Assembly: GCF_000372865.1 (NCBI RefSeq)
Contig: NZ_KB889965.1
Coordinates: 1,137,902 to 1,201,901 of the forward strand
DNA: 64,000 nucleotides
From: Methylosarcina fibrata AML-C10
GTDB taxonomy: Bacteria > Pseudomonadota > Gammaproteobacteria > Methylococcales > Methylomonadaceae
Direction: 5' to 3'
Below the pieces are notes generated by a model. The model made no database searches, was not told the origin of the DNA, and was given only the letters and a program-made list of their open reading frames with translations. A program made the translations under genes and the position numbers. Shown here piece by piece: positions 1 to 8,268 of this stretch. Position 1 is the stretch's first letter, and each line of letters begins with the position of its first letter.

Positions 1-292
1 CCTAACAGAAGTTGAATAATAGACAGATTGCACTGCAAAATTCGGGATACTTCATACAATCCTTCCCGAGGCAAAGGACGGTATGAAGATCGAATTTCAT
101 GGTGCAGAGATTCCAGCAGGATACAACATCTTCTATTCGCCCATATCCGGACGAATCGGGTAGAAACGGCATTATATTTCAATTTAACTTAACTAACGAT
201 TAAAATTAGCTTTCTTGCCTTTCATTTTTTCCGGAACAGTTCGTCATTGCCGCCGTCGGTCAAAAAAATCCAGCTTGATCGACACCTTTGGC
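1..292. other. left-edge stretch, no assignable gene
   Basis: No convincing gene was found. A short open stretch on the plus strand (about positions 23-163, ending in TAG) would encode a peptide containing PAGYNIFYSPISGRIG. It has no recognisable start or family and could be the end of a decayed gene. The rest is AT-rich. Confidence 0.4.
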
Positions 293-667
293 TCACTTTC
301 CAGAGAGGATTTTTTGAGCCCGGGCGAAGCAATCCATGTTTCCCTCGCCGTCGCCACCCCGTCGATCAACTACGGATTTCATGATTTTGGCTTCTGCCGT
401 TAAAGAGCGCTGCGAAACTAAAAAAAAGCCGGGCTGCTGCAAACTGTCATTCAACGTCAGATACCGATAACGAAACGTGTCTTCTGCCAGAGCGAGCAGG
501 CCCATGACCCACAATCCGAGTATAAGAGGAAGAGCCCAAATGAATCGTTTGGGCTGCCGGTCAACGCAGGAACTCAATTGCCGGACGTTCCCGATTTCGT
601 TTTTTGGTTCCATTTCCTTATTGTTTATTACCCGTGACAAATGGCTTTTCTTGAATTCGGTTTTCAT
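293..667 (-). CDS. hypothetical protein with one membrane segment
   Basis: A 124-residue protein of unknown family. Residues 1-40 are polar and charged. One hydrophobic stretch (about residues 43-62, WALPLILGLWVMGLLALAED) looks like a single transmembrane helix or an uncleaved signal anchor. The C-terminal half is polar and basic and ends KILSGK. ATG at 667 has a weak AGGC upstream; a second ATG at 613 directly follows AAGGAA and would give a shorter product. It lies on the same strand as the small protein at 754-1029, from which it is separated by about 90 bp. I do not recognise a family and infer no function. Confidence 0.5.
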   Translation of the reverse strand: MKTEFKKSHLSRVINNKEMEPKNEIGNVRQLSSCVDRQPKRFIWALPLILGLWVMGLLALAEDTFRYRYLTLNDSLQQPGFFLVSQRSLTAEAKIMKSVVDRRGGDGEGNMDCFARAQKILSGK

Positions 668-753
668 GGCGTTGCCTATTTTTTAAAAATGTCGAGTGCA
701 CGGCTCTCCCCCGCATTGTGTTTTTGCCTGCCGAGAACATCCGCAAAGTCGAT

Positions 754-1029
754 TCAAGCATTTGAGTTGCCGCCTCGGGCAGGATTCTGCCCGAGCTTTC
801 CGGTCAAAGCTTTCAATAAATCCTCGTTGTTCCGAAAAGGCTCACAGTGGCCTTCGGTATCTTCAATTATTCCGACCAGCGTGGCCGGCTCGCCGTCTTT
901 TCCGGGAGACCGCCGGTAAATTCGCACGATGTAATACTCGGTTGTCGTTTCACTGCCGCTTGGATCGATCAAGGGTTTACCCTCGTTGTATTGTTGACGA
1001 TGAATCTCGGCCACGAAAGTAAAATACAC
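754..1029 (-). CDS. small hypothetical protein
   Basis: A 91-residue soluble protein. Its core (YYIVRIYRR followed by ATLVGIIEDTEG and a tail with LLKALTGKL) has the shape of the many short bacterial hypothetical proteins that pair a YxVRIYRR strand with a G(I/V)VE strand. No function is known to me. The only upstream start in frame is GTG at 1029, without a clear Shine-Dalgarno sequence. Its 5' end lies 9 bp from the dispersed repeat at 1038-1070, so the natural N-terminus may have been lost to repeat insertion. Confidence 0.5.
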   Translation of the reverse strand: MYFTFVAEIHRQQYNEGKPLIDPSGSETTTEYYIVRIYRRSPGKDGEPATLVGIIEDTEGHCEPFRNNEDLLKALTGKLGQNPARGGNSNA

Positions 1030-1037
1030 GAAGTCGA

Positions 1038-1111
1038 CTTACAGATAGGTTACAGATTGGAAGATTTTTTCCTGATGGCGGCCGAACAGACCGAAGCCAA
1101 GGTAGGGTACG
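1038..1111 (+). repeat. dispersed repeat copy 1 with a partial REP unit
   Basis: Positions 1038-1070 carry two imperfect 11-bp direct repeats (TTACAGATAGG then TTACAGATTGG) followed by AAGATTTTTT. The same block occurs at 20480-20512 and 22951-22985. About 30 bp further on (1102-1111) lies GTAGGGTACG, the start of the REP unit that is complete at 23037-23057. The same order of motifs is seen at the third copy. This is a short dispersed intergenic element of unknown origin. Confidence 0.75.
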
Positions 1112-1236
1112 AGACTGTGAAATTATTCCGGAAATTCTCTCAAAAACTTTCAAGTATTCTTCAAATATTGAGCCTTAAAGCATGTCATCGGCCGGCGGCA
1201 AACTCTTCGGGCCGACTTGAATCTATGGAAGGTAGG

Positions 1237-1617
1237 TTAGACGTCCTTGTCCTCAACGGTACGGTTGGGAAAAGACACTTCCAGAACGACGCATCCCTGA
1301 TCAGTCCGGAACGGGCCATGCAGTTCTCCGGGAGGACGGCTCGCATAGTCGCCGGCCTTAAGCCACCGGCCAAACGCGTGATCGTACAAACGGCCGCTGA
1401 CGATGAATACCTCCTCCGGGTAGGCATGAGCCTTGCCGCCGAAAGGCGACGTATCGGCGCCCGGCAGGAACCGGGTCAGTCTTGTGTATTCGCCGGTAAC
1501 GGGGTCAATGCTCAAGGTCAATTCTTCGGCCAGGCCTTCCAAACCCTTTACGGGCGTCCAACGATCCCGGTTTTCCGGGGTCAGGGCGTTCCAGTAGGTT
1601 GTCGTCGATTTCGTCAT
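1237..1617 (-). CDS. ChrR-like cupin domain protein
   Basis: A 126-residue single-domain beta-barrel protein. The segment from about residue 60 to 115 has cupin spacing: HAYPEEVFIVSG (H64, E68), YDHAFG (H80), then GDYASRPPGELHGPF (H100). Those His and Glu residues are the likely metal ligands. The sequence resembles the cupin half of ChrR-type anti-sigma factors, but there is no zinc-binding anti-sigma domain and no ECF sigma gene next to it, so a stand-alone cupin enzyme or sensor is more likely. I chose ATG at 1617; an upstream extension to 1848 runs antisense through the vapB remnant and looks non-coding. The substrate is unknown. Confidence 0.7.
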   Translation of the reverse strand: MTKSTTTYWNALTPENRDRWTPVKGLEGLAEELTLSIDPVTGEYTRLTRFLPGADTSPFGGKAHAYPEEVFIVSGRLYDHAFGRWLKAGDYASRPPGELHGPFRTDQGCVVLEVSFPNRTVEDKDV

Positions 1618-1692
1618 GCTTTGTTCCGGAATGCAAAGGTGAGTATGCCTGACGTGAAATTTGAATTTATTATATACAGGAACTTGCTCTTC

Positions 1693-1897
1693 ATGAGGAC
1701 CAACATCGTTATTGACGACGAACTTATGGAAGACGCCCTCAAGGTTACCGGTCTCAAGACCAAGCGCGAAGCTGTCGAGCTTGCGCTTAAGACTTTGATC
1801 AATCTTAAAAAAACAGGAAAATATAAAAACATACAAAGGCAAGCTCAAATGGGAGGGTGGTCTTGAAGCCTGGGCAAGTCCGATTACGCTGCGCTAA
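1693..1897 (+). pseudogene. vapB: VapB-type antitoxin, frameshifted, toxin missing
   Basis: ATG at 1693 opens MRTNIVIDDELMEDALKVTG, a typical VapB (DUF2191) ribbon-helix-helix antitoxin N-terminus, followed by LKTKREAVELALKTLINL. In this frame the protein ends after 57 residues as RQAQMGGWS at 1866. Near 1838 the neighbouring frame reads KGKLKWEGGLEAW, which is the normal VapB toxin-binding tail, and runs to TAA at 1895-1897. A one-base indel is the simplest explanation. No vapC PIN-domain gene follows; the frame runs into a REP-like repeat and then the convergent ferredoxin gene. AGGAA precedes the ATG by 11 bp. It is probably a dead remnant, although the truncated product could still be made. 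Confidence 0.8.
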
Positions 1898-1911
1898 CCG
1901 GACCTACAACA
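1877..1911 (-). repeat. REP-like palindromic unit with GTAG head
   Basis: On the minus strand the unit reads GTTGTAGGTCCGGTTAGCGC and then AGCGTAATCGGAC: a GTAG head followed by a hairpin with arms GTCCGGTTA and TAATCGGAC (one G-T pair) and a GCGCAGCG loop. This is the architecture of REP elements mobilised by RAYT-type transposases. It overlaps the last codons of the vapB remnant. Confidence 0.7.
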
Positions 1912-1917
1912 CCGGTT

Positions 1918-2469
1918 TTACATTCTTTTCACCTTCAACGCCAACGCCTCTTTCTGCCTTTTGGCGCGTTCGAGCTTTTCCAGCCTTGCTTGTTCCTTGC
2001 GCCGATTCCGCATTTCGTAACGTTGTCTGGCCAACTGCGATCGCGCCGATTTCAAGAGCGATCGAGGTTCTTCGGTCAGTTCCTGCATGACGATGCAGTC
2101 GACCGGGCACGGCGCGACGCACAGTTCGCAACCGGTGCATTCCGAGACGATGACGGTATGCATCAGCTTGGGCGCGCCGACGATGGCGTCGACCGGACAG
2201 GCGTTAAGACATTTGACGCAACCGATGCAGTCCTCTTCGATAATGAAGGCGACGCTTTTCGGCTGGTGGCGTCCGAATTTTTCGTTCAGCGGTTTCGACG
2301 GGACGCCCAGCAAATCGGCGAGCGCCCGAATTCCCTCCTCGCCTCCGGGCGGGCACTGATTGATGTCCGCCGCTCTCGAGGCGATGGCTTCGGCGTAAGG
2401 CAGGCAGCCTTTGAAGCCGCATTTTCCGCATTGAGTCTGCGGCAGTAAAGCGTTTATCTGGTCGATCAT
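1918..2469 (-). CDS. RnfB/RsxB-like iron-sulfur protein without membrane anchor
   Basis: A 183-residue ferredoxin-like protein matching the soluble part of RnfB/RsxB, the electron-entry subunit of the Rnf/Rsx complex. The N-terminal Fe-S domain has CGKCGFKGC plus a fourth Cys (C14, C17, C22, C39). Two 4Fe-4S motifs follow: [12 protein letters not shown] and [12 protein letters not shown]. The N-terminal membrane helix of enterobacterial RsxB is absent: the protein begins at [14 protein letters not shown]. The tail is long and strongly basic ([20 protein letters not shown]). No other rnf gene is adjacent, so it may be a free ferredoxin rather than an Rnf subunit. ATG at 2469 was preferred to the in-frame TTG at 2475. 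It is divergent from the sigma54 activator. Confidence 0.85.
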   Translation of the reverse strand: MIDQINALLPQTQCGKCGFKGCLPYAEAIASRAADINQCPPGGEEGIRALADLLGVPSKPLNEKFGRHQPKSVAFIIEEDCIGCVKCLNACPVDAIVGAPKLMHTVIVSECTGCELCVAPCPVDCIVMQELTEEPRSLLKSARSQLARQRYEMRNRRKEQARLEKLERAKRQKEALALKVKRM

Positions 2470-2689
2470 CTTCAAGTCTGGAATACGGGAATGACCGCCG
2501 CCTAAGCGGTAAATGGGTCGTTCGGAATCGCGATTTTACAAGAAACCCGTCAAGTTAACCATAGAAGTCATGGGCAGACGATGCCCGTCCGGTTTTGTCC
2601 GATCAATCGTTTATCGTTGAAAAGTTGTGCCGATCGACTGTTTCAGGTATTGTCTTAATGAAACAAAACCCAGTTTCAGCGAAATCATT

Positions 2690-4045
2690 ATGAGACATTC
2701 CCCGCAGGCAGAATCCCATTCCGACCTTCTTTCCGTCTGGCTGGCGCGGCTCGATCACGCCGAGGTGATCGCCAAAATGATCGGCCTGTTCGATGAGGCT
2801 TTTTTTTATATCGTCGACAGAAACCAGCAGGTGCTTTCCTGGAGCCGGGGCATGGAAGCCGTAACAGGCCTCCGGCGCGACGAACTGCTCGGCAAGCCTT
2901 GTTCGCCCGAGTTGGCGATTGCCGACCGCGAAGACGAATCCAATCAGCCGCTTCAGTTTTCCCAGGCCGAAGGCAATCCGATGGAGTTTATTAAAACGGC
3001 TCGGCCGTTACATCATCGCTCGGGCAGTTTTGCGGGCGGTATGGGCTTGTTGCTGCCGCGTCTCGAAGCGAAGCCGGATTCCCCGCTTGCGTCCGCGGTA
3101 ACGGAACCGGGCCAGTCCTTTCAAGGCATCATCAGCCGCTCGCCGGCGATGCAGGATGTGTTTCAAATCATAAGCAATGCGGCCGAAACCGAAGCGACCG
3201 TGCTGGTCAGGGGAGAAAGCGGCTCGGGCAAGGAACTGGTGGCGAGAGCTATCCACAACCTGAGCGCCCGGAGGCACGCTCCTTTTCTGGCGATCAACTG
3301 CGCCGCTCTGTCCAGCAATCTGCTGGAAAGCGAACTGTTCGGGCATGTGCGCGGTGCGTTTACCGGTGCCGTCAAGGATCATAAAGGTCTGTTCCAGCGC
3401 GCTCACGGCGGCACGCTGTTTCTGGACGAAGTGGCCGAACTTCCGCTCGAATTGCAGGCGAAGCTGCTCAGAGTGTTGCAGGAAAGAAACTACATTCCGG
3501 TCGGCGGCGACAAACTGATCGACGTCGACGTTCGCATCGTCGCCGCGACCCATCGTTCGTTGCGCGAAGAAGTAAAAAACAGCCATTTCCGCGAAGACCT
3601 GATGTACCGCCTGAGGGTCGTGCCCATTTTCATTCCTCCGCTTCGGGAGCGCCGGGAAGACATCGGCTTGTTGATCTGGCATTTCATCCGGCAGCATAAC
3701 GCCCAGAATCTGAGGCAAATCGACAAGATCGAGCCCCAGGCCATGCGCGTTTTGTTCGATTACTCGTGGCCCGGCAACATCAGGGAACTGCACAATGTCG
3801 TCGAATACGCCTTTGCGGTGGGCCGCGGCACCACGCTGCGCCTAACCGAGCTCCCGCCCGAATTCAGGGAGCCCAAACCCGGCGCTCCCGTTTCCACGAT
3901 TCGGCAGGCGCTGACGGCGGAACAGGAAAAAGAAGCCATCCGCGAAGCGCTCGAACGTTCGCACGGCTCGATCACGGCGGCGGCCAATCTGCTGGGCATG
4001 AGCCGGGCGACGTTCTGGCGAAAGCGGAAATTGTACGAAGTGTAG
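2690..4045 (+). CDS. sigma54-dependent transcriptional activator with PAS sensor
   Basis: A 451-residue enhancer-binding protein in three parts. An N-terminal PAS-like sensor (about residues 20-130) contains [21 protein letters not shown] central AAA+ domain (about 140-370) has the Walker A GESGSGKE, the sigma54-contacting loop GAFTGA, the Walker [11 protein letters not shown], and [10 protein letters not shown]-terminal Fis-type helix-turn-helix ends [17 protein letters not shown]. There is no receiver domain, so control is probably by ligand or redox sensing through PAS rather than by phosphorylation. GTG at 2627 would add 21 residues; I prefer ATG at 2690. Its target is unknown; the divergent ferredoxin gene is the nearest candidate. 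Confidence 0.88.
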   Translation: MRHSPQAESHSDLLSVWLARLDHAEVIAKMIGLFDEAFFYIVDRNQQVLSWSRGMEAVTGLRRDELLGKPCSPELAIADREDESNQPLQFSQAEGNPMEFIKTARPLHHRSGSFAGGMGLLLPRLEAKPDSPLASAVTEPGQSFQGIISRSPAMQDVFQIISNAAETEATVLVRGESGSGKELVARAIHNLSARRHAPFLAINCAALSSNLLESELFGHVRGAFTGAVKDHKGLFQRAHGGTLFLDEVAELPLELQAKLLRVLQERNYIPVGGDKLIDVDVRIVAATHRSLREEVKNSHFREDLMYRLRVVPIFIPPLRERREDIGLLIWHFIRQHNAQNLRQIDKIEPQAMRVLFDYSWPGNIRELHNVVEYAFAVGRGTTLRLTELPPEFREPKPGAPVSTIRQALTAEQEKEAIREALERSHGSITAAANLLGMSRATFWRKRKLYEV

Positions 4046-4067
4046 GAATCTTGTCCGCAAGATTCCT
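4044..4067. terminator. perfect 10-bp hairpin at the end of the activator gene
   Basis: AGGAATCTTG (4044-4053) pairs with CAAGATTCCT (4058-4067) around a TCCG loop and begins inside the stop codon of the sigma54 activator. There is no T-tract, so it may be a terminator-like or mRNA 3'-end stabilising hairpin between convergent transcription units. Confidence 0.5.
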
Positions 4068-4216
4068 AAGGATCGATGCCTTGTGCACGATTTGCCGGGT
4101 CTCCGCAAAGTTTCAATCCGGCCGGGCTTTCAGCGAATGATCCCGCTCCTGCGCAAACGATGGCAGTCTGTGTGAACCGAAAAGGCTCCAGCCGGTTCCG
4201 GCAAGAGCCGGTGGGG

Positions 4217-5059
4217 CTAATCGAGCAGTTTGAGCTTGATCAGATGAACGCGCCGGTTATCGGCCCGGATCACTTCGAATCTCATGTTATCGACGGTGAG
4301 GCTTTCGCCTTTTTTCGGCATGTGCTCGAGCTGATTGACAATGAAACCGCCGACGGTGTCGTATTCGTCCGTTGCCAGATGGGTTGCGAAATACTCGTCG
4401 AACTCTTCGATCGGCGTCAGCGCCTTGATCACGTATTCGTTCTCATTGCGCTGATAGATATAGGATTCGTCTTCCTGATCGTCGTGCTCGTCCTCGATCT
4501 CGCCGACGATCTGTTCCAGAACGTCCTCGATCGTCACCAGTCCGGCCGCCTGACCGTATTCGTCGACGACGATGGCCATGTGGTTGCCTTTGGTCCTGAG
4601 TTCCTTGAGCAGCACGTTCAAACGCTTGCTTTCCGGAACGACGTTGGCGGGACGCATGATTTCATGCACTTTGATTTTTTTATTGGTGACGGCGTGAGCG
4701 AACAGATCCTTGAGCAACAGGATGCCGACGACCTTGCTGCGATCGTCTTCGATCACGGGGTAGCGCGAATGGCCGAATTCGGTAACCAGCGGAAACAGCG
4801 CTTCGATTTCGGCGTCTTTCGGCACCACGACCATTTGCACTCGGGGAATCATGATGTCCCTGACGCGCATCTGCGATACCTGCAATGCGCCTTCAATAAT
4901 CGAAAGGGCATCGGTGTCCAATAAATAATTTTCTTTCGCTTCCCGGATAATTTCGAGAAGATCGTCCAGGTCTTGCGGCTCCCCGGTCAAAAGCTGGGAG
5001 ATTCTATCCACCCATCTTTTCTGCGGGGAGCGCCTACTGGGGGGGTGCTCGTCGTTCAT
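4217..5059 (-). CDS. corC: CorC/YbeX family protein with paired CBS domains
   Basis: A 280-residue cytoplasmic protein of the HlyC/CorC family. Two CBS repeats (about residues 70-195; VRDIMIPRVQMVVVPKDAEI, then HEIMRPANVVPESKRLNVLL) are followed by the C-terminal CorC/transporter-associated domain (about 205-278). The family binds adenine nucleotides and is tied to Mg/Co homeostasis and, with YbeY, to ribosome quality. There is no N-terminal membrane domain. It is the last gene of miaB-phoH-ybeY-corC; its ATG overlaps the ybeY stop by one base (TAATG), which suggests coupled translation. In E. coli lnt follows; here it does not. Confidence 0.92.
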   Translation of the reverse strand: MNDEHPPSRRSPQKRWVDRISQLLTGEPQDLDDLLEIIREAKENYLLDTDALSIIEGALQVSQMRVRDIMIPRVQMVVVPKDAEIEALFPLVTEFGHSRYPVIEDDRSKVVGILLLKDLFAHAVTNKKIKVHEIMRPANVVPESKRLNVLLKELRTKGNHMAIVVDEYGQAAGLVTIEDVLEQIVGEIEDEHDDQEDESYIYQRNENEYVIKALTPIEEFDEYFATHLATDEYDTVGGFIVNQLEHMPKKGESLTVDNMRFEVIRADNRRVHLIKLKLLD

Positions 5060-5559
5060 TAATTGATTACCTCAATATAAGGATTACTGATATGCAGTGT
5101 CTCCAGGATTGCAATTTCCTTACTTTCCATTCGCTCGGCTTCCGCTTCGTCGATGTGGTCGTAGCCCATTAAATGCAACACGCCGTGGATGACGATATGG
5201 GCCCAGTGATGCTCCAGCGCCTTGTTTTGTTCGAAAGCTTCCTTTTCAACAACCGGCGCGCAGACGACCAGGTCGCCCAGATAAATCCGCCCGTCATCGT
5301 TTAAATCGTTCATACCCTCCGGCCAGTCGAACGGAAAGCTCAAAATATTGGTCGGTCCCTGCTTATGGCGATATTGCTGGTTGAGTTCCGCGCTTTCGGG
5401 CAGATCGACGATGCGGACAACGCAATGATGGCCTTGTCCGCATCCTGCCAGCGCCGCATCGACCCAGGCCTTGATTTGCTTGCGGTCGGGCTGCCCTGCC
5501 GATTTATAAACCCGCTGGAGGTCTATTTTATTCCTGGGTCGGCTTGTTTTTTTGCTCAT
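5059..5559 (-). CDS. ybeY: endoribonuclease YbeY
   Basis: A 166-residue single-domain metalloprotein that acts in 16S rRNA 3'-end maturation and 70S ribosome quality control. The zinc-binding signature HGVLHLMGYDH (three His) sits near residue 130, followed by EAERME. Substrate-fold motifs NILSFPFDWPEG and YLGDLVVCAP precede it. I chose ATG at 5559 (MSKKTSRPRNKIDLQ); the frame is open further upstream, but that part lies antisense-free inside phoH and does not look like YbeY. The gene overlaps the phoH stop by 32 bp and the corC start by 1 bp, typical of this coupled operon. Confidence 0.94.
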   Translation of the reverse strand: MSKKTSRPRNKIDLQRVYKSAGQPDRKQIKAWVDAALAGCGQGHHCVVRIVDLPESAELNQQYRHKQGPTNILSFPFDWPEGMNDLNDDGRIYLGDLVVCAPVVEKEAFEQNKALEHHWAHIVIHGVLHLMGYDHIDEAEAERMESKEIAILETLHISNPYIEVIN

Positions 5560-6505
5560 AGTCCTCGTAAGCGGAAACGATGCGTTGCACCAGAGGGTGC
5601 CTGACCACATCGCGCACGCCGAAAAAGGTGAAACTGATGCCCTCGACATTCTTCAACACATCGAGCACGTGCTTCAAACCGGACATTTTTTCCGACGGCA
5701 AGTCGATTTGAGTCAAATCGCCGGTGACTACGGCGGTCGAACCGAAGCCGACCCGGGTCAGAAACATTTTGATTTGCTCGGTCGTCGTATTCTGGGCTTC
5801 ATCGAGAATGATGAAGGCGTCGTTCAGGGTTCTGCCGCGCATGAAAGCCAGCGGGGCGACTTCGATAACGCCCCGGTCGATCATTTTTTCAACCCGCTCG
5901 AACCCCAGCATTTCGTACAGGGCATCGTACAAGGGCCGCAAATAAGGGTCGACTTTTTGCGCGAGATCGCCGGGCAAAAAGCCCAGTTTTTCTCCGGCTT
6001 CGACCGCGGGACGCACCAGAATGATCTTGCTGACTTTTTCATTCTGCAAGGCTTCGATCGCGCAGGCGACGGCCAGATAAGTCTTGCCGGTGCCGGCAGG
6101 CCCTATGCCGAAATTGACGTCGTGCGTGACGATTTTTTTCATGTAGTCCTGCTGATTGCGTCCCCTGCCCCGAATCAGGCCGCGCTTGGTTTTGACCGCC
6201 ACGCTCGGCTGATCGGCCGCATCGGACGCGGACAGGATCGCGTCGATGGAAGAATCCTGCATCGCCAGATGAATAGCTTCCGAAGTCAACTGTTCCCTTT
6301 CGGTGCTTTCGAATAATTTTTTCATAAGCGCGCAGGCCGCTTTGACGGAGCTGTCGACGCCCGTTACTTTGAACTGGTTGCCGCGATTTGAAATCTCGAC
6401 CTGGAGGCGCGCTTCTATTTGCCGCAAGTGCGTGTCGAGTTGTCCGCAAAAATTGGAGAGTCTGCCGTTATCGGCGGGGAGTAAAGAAATTTCCTGGGAA
6501 ATCAT
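5528..6505 (-). CDS. phoH: PhoH/YbeZ family ATPase
   Basis: A 325-residue P-loop ATPase (YbeZ type), a predicted RNA-linked helicase-like protein that works with YbeY. The N-terminal about 110 residues form a KH-like region (QIEARLQVEISNRGNQFKV). The ATPase core has Walker A GIGPAGTGKTYLAV, the PhoH signature VRPAVEAGEKLGFLPGD, and Walker B with AFIILDEAQN. It ends just inside ybeY. It lies 11 bp downstream of miaB on the same strand, so the four genes are probably one transcript. Confidence 0.94.
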   Translation of the reverse strand: MISQEISLLPADNGRLSNFCGQLDTHLRQIEARLQVEISNRGNQFKVTGVDSSVKAACALMKKLFESTEREQLTSEAIHLAMQDSSIDAILSASDAADQPSVAVKTKRGLIRGRGRNQQDYMKKIVTHDVNFGIGPAGTGKTYLAVACAIEALQNEKVSKIILVRPAVEAGEKLGFLPGDLAQKVDPYLRPLYDALYEMLGFERVEKMIDRGVIEVAPLAFMRGRTLNDAFIILDEAQNTTTEQIKMFLTRVGFGSTAVVTGDLTQIDLPSEKMSGLKHVLDVLKNVEGISFTFFGVRDVVRHPLVQRIVSAYEDYEQKNKPTQE

Positions 6506-6516
6506 GATGAAACAAA

Positions 6517-7872
6517 TCAGACGGTGGCAACGATTTTATTGATACTGGAATCCATAATGCGACCTCTCAAGGAATTAGGTAAAGCTTCTGTAATCAGGAC
6601 ATCGACAAACTGGCCGGCCAAACGAGGATGAGCGATGAAATTCACGACGCGATTGTTTTCCGTTCTTCCCTGCATCTGCAAAGGATTCTTTTTGGAAGGC
6701 CCTTCCACGAGGACGGTTTGAACGGTGTCGATCATGCTTTTGGAAATGTTGGCCGCCATTTCATTGATACGGTTTTGAAAGCGTTCCAGCCGGTGCTTTT
6801 TAATTTCGACAGGCACGTCATCGGATAATTCAGCGGCCGGAGTGCCGGGGCGCGGGCTGTAAATGAAACTGAACGACAAATCGAAACCGATCTCCTCGAC
6901 CAGAGCCAGAGTGTCTTCGAAATCCTGTTCCGTTTCGCCCGGAAAACCGATGATGAAATCGGAGGAAAGGCAGATGCCGGGCCGCACTTCGCGCAGCTTG
7001 CGTATCGTTTCGATGTAGTCGGCGCGAGTATGGCCGCGCTTCATCAACTTTAAAATCCGGTCGCTGCCGCTTTGCACCGGCAGATGCAGATGGTTGACCA
7101 ACTGCGGTAAGACGGCGAAGGCTTCGATCAGATCGTCGGTAAATTCGACCGGATGGGAAGTGGTGAAACGGATGCGGTCGATGCCCTCTACGGCCGCCGC
7201 GTGATGCAGCAGCATGGCAAAATCGGTGAGCTCGCCATCTTCCGTTTCGCCCCGGTAAGCGTTGACGTTTTGTCCCAACAGATTGACTTCCCTGACGCCT
7301 TGTCCGGCCAAGGCTTCGATTTCGGCAATGACGTCGTTGAGCGGGCGGCTGATCTCTTCGCCGCGGGTATAGGGAACGACGCAGAAGGAGCAATATTTAC
7401 TGCAGCCTTCCATCACCGAGACGAAAGCCTTCGGACCTTCGGCCCTGGGCTCCGGCAGCGAGTCGAATTTTTCTATTTCGGGAAAGGAGATATCGACGAC
7501 CGGCTGCTGTTTGCTGCGGGCCTGATCCAGCAACTGCGGCAACCGGTGCAATGTTTGCGGACCGAAAACGATATCCACAAAGGGAGCCCGCTTCTGCAGG
7601 GCGGCGCCTTCCTGGCTGGCCACGCAGCCGCCGACCCCGATGATCACGTGCGGCCTCTTCTCCTTGATGGAGCGCCATTTGCCCAACGCGGAAAATACTT
7701 TTTCCTGCGCTTTTTCGCGAATCGAACAGGTATTCAGTAACAAAACATCGGCTTGTTTCGGGTCGTCGATCAACTCAAAACCGTGCGATGCGTTCAGTAC
7801 GTCCCGCATTTTATCGGAATCGTATTCGTTCATCTGGCAGCCGTTGGTCTGTATGTAAAGTTTTGGTGTCAT
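6517..7872 (-). CDS. miaB: tRNA-2-methylthio-N6-dimethylallyladenosine synthase MiaB
   Basis: A 451-residue radical-SAM methylthiotransferase that converts i6A37 to ms2i6A37 in tRNAs reading UNN codons. The N-terminal UPF0004 domain starts [20 protein letters not shown] and contains the auxiliary-cluster Cys residues, including [11 protein letters not shown] and VGGCVA. The radical-SAM domain has [15 protein letters not shown] (CxxxCxxC). A C-terminal TRAM domain ([18 protein letters not shown]) follows. I chose ATG at 7872, because the 16 extra residues to 7920 are not part of the family. It is the first gene of the miaB-phoH-ybeY-corC operon. Confidence 0.96.
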   Translation of the reverse strand: MTPKLYIQTNGCQMNEYDSDKMRDVLNASHGFELIDDPKQADVLLLNTCSIREKAQEKVFSALGKWRSIKEKRPHVIIGVGGCVASQEGAALQKRAPFVDIVFGPQTLHRLPQLLDQARSKQQPVVDISFPEIEKFDSLPEPRAEGPKAFVSVMEGCSKYCSFCVVPYTRGEEISRPLNDVIAEIEALAGQGVREVNLLGQNVNAYRGETEDGELTDFAMLLHHAAAVEGIDRIRFTTSHPVEFTDDLIEAFAVLPQLVNHLHLPVQSGSDRILKLMKRGHTRADYIETIRKLREVRPGICLSSDFIIGFPGETEQDFEDTLALVEEIGFDLSFSFIYSPRPGTPAAELSDDVPVEIKKHRLERFQNRINEMAANISKSMIDTVQTVLVEGPSKKNPLQMQGRTENNRVVNFIAHPRLAGQFVDVLITEALPNSLRGRIMDSSINKIVATV

Positions 7873-8268
7873 ATTATTTAAAATCGCCTTGAAATCATTT
7901 ATATAAAATCGATGACTCATACTCGATAAAAACGAGTGAGCGATTTTTGCCGGTCTCCTTTGTGGTAAAACAAATGCTTGGGATAAATAAACAGTAATGT
8001 TTATAGGCTATTATAACCTGAATCGCAGCTTAACAAAAAATTAAGTCGCCAATTTTCCTTCGCTGCTATCCACGACAGAAAATCCTCCCGCCGCTGGCCG
8101 GAACGAATCGGCCGTTCCATTCAACGCCTGTACGAGGCATGCCGGATGGTCGCTATTGCCTTAATGCCGGCCAGATAATAAGATTGTCCATTCCATCTGC
8201 GCTATCCGTAGCGGCGTTCAAACTTGTGAAAGCAGCTCCTCGCAGATCCCGTATTTATTCCTAATTTA
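7873..8268. other. 396-bp intergenic region with a possible heat-shock promoter
   Basis: No gene was seen. Just upstream of the Hsp70-like gene, CTTGTGAAA (8223-8231) and CCCGTATTTA (8248-8257), 16 bp apart, resemble the sigma32 -35 (CTTGAAA) and -10 (CCCCATNT) elements. This is inference from motif shape only, and the implied transcript leader would be very short. The miaB-proximal half is AT-rich and would hold the promoter of the miaB operon. Confidence 0.3.

Noticed and set aside
847-1692. Upstream extension of the vapB frame to position 847
   Set aside because: It runs antisense to the cupin gene and through the dispersed repeat; the family N-terminus starts at 1693.
4076-4924. 282-codon plus-strand open frame
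   Set aside because: It lies antisense to corC, which has clear CBS-family motifs; it has no recognisable domain of its own.
5552-6316. 254-codon plus-strand open frame opposite phoH
   Set aside because: Shadow of the well-supported PhoH gene; biased composition from the antisense strand.
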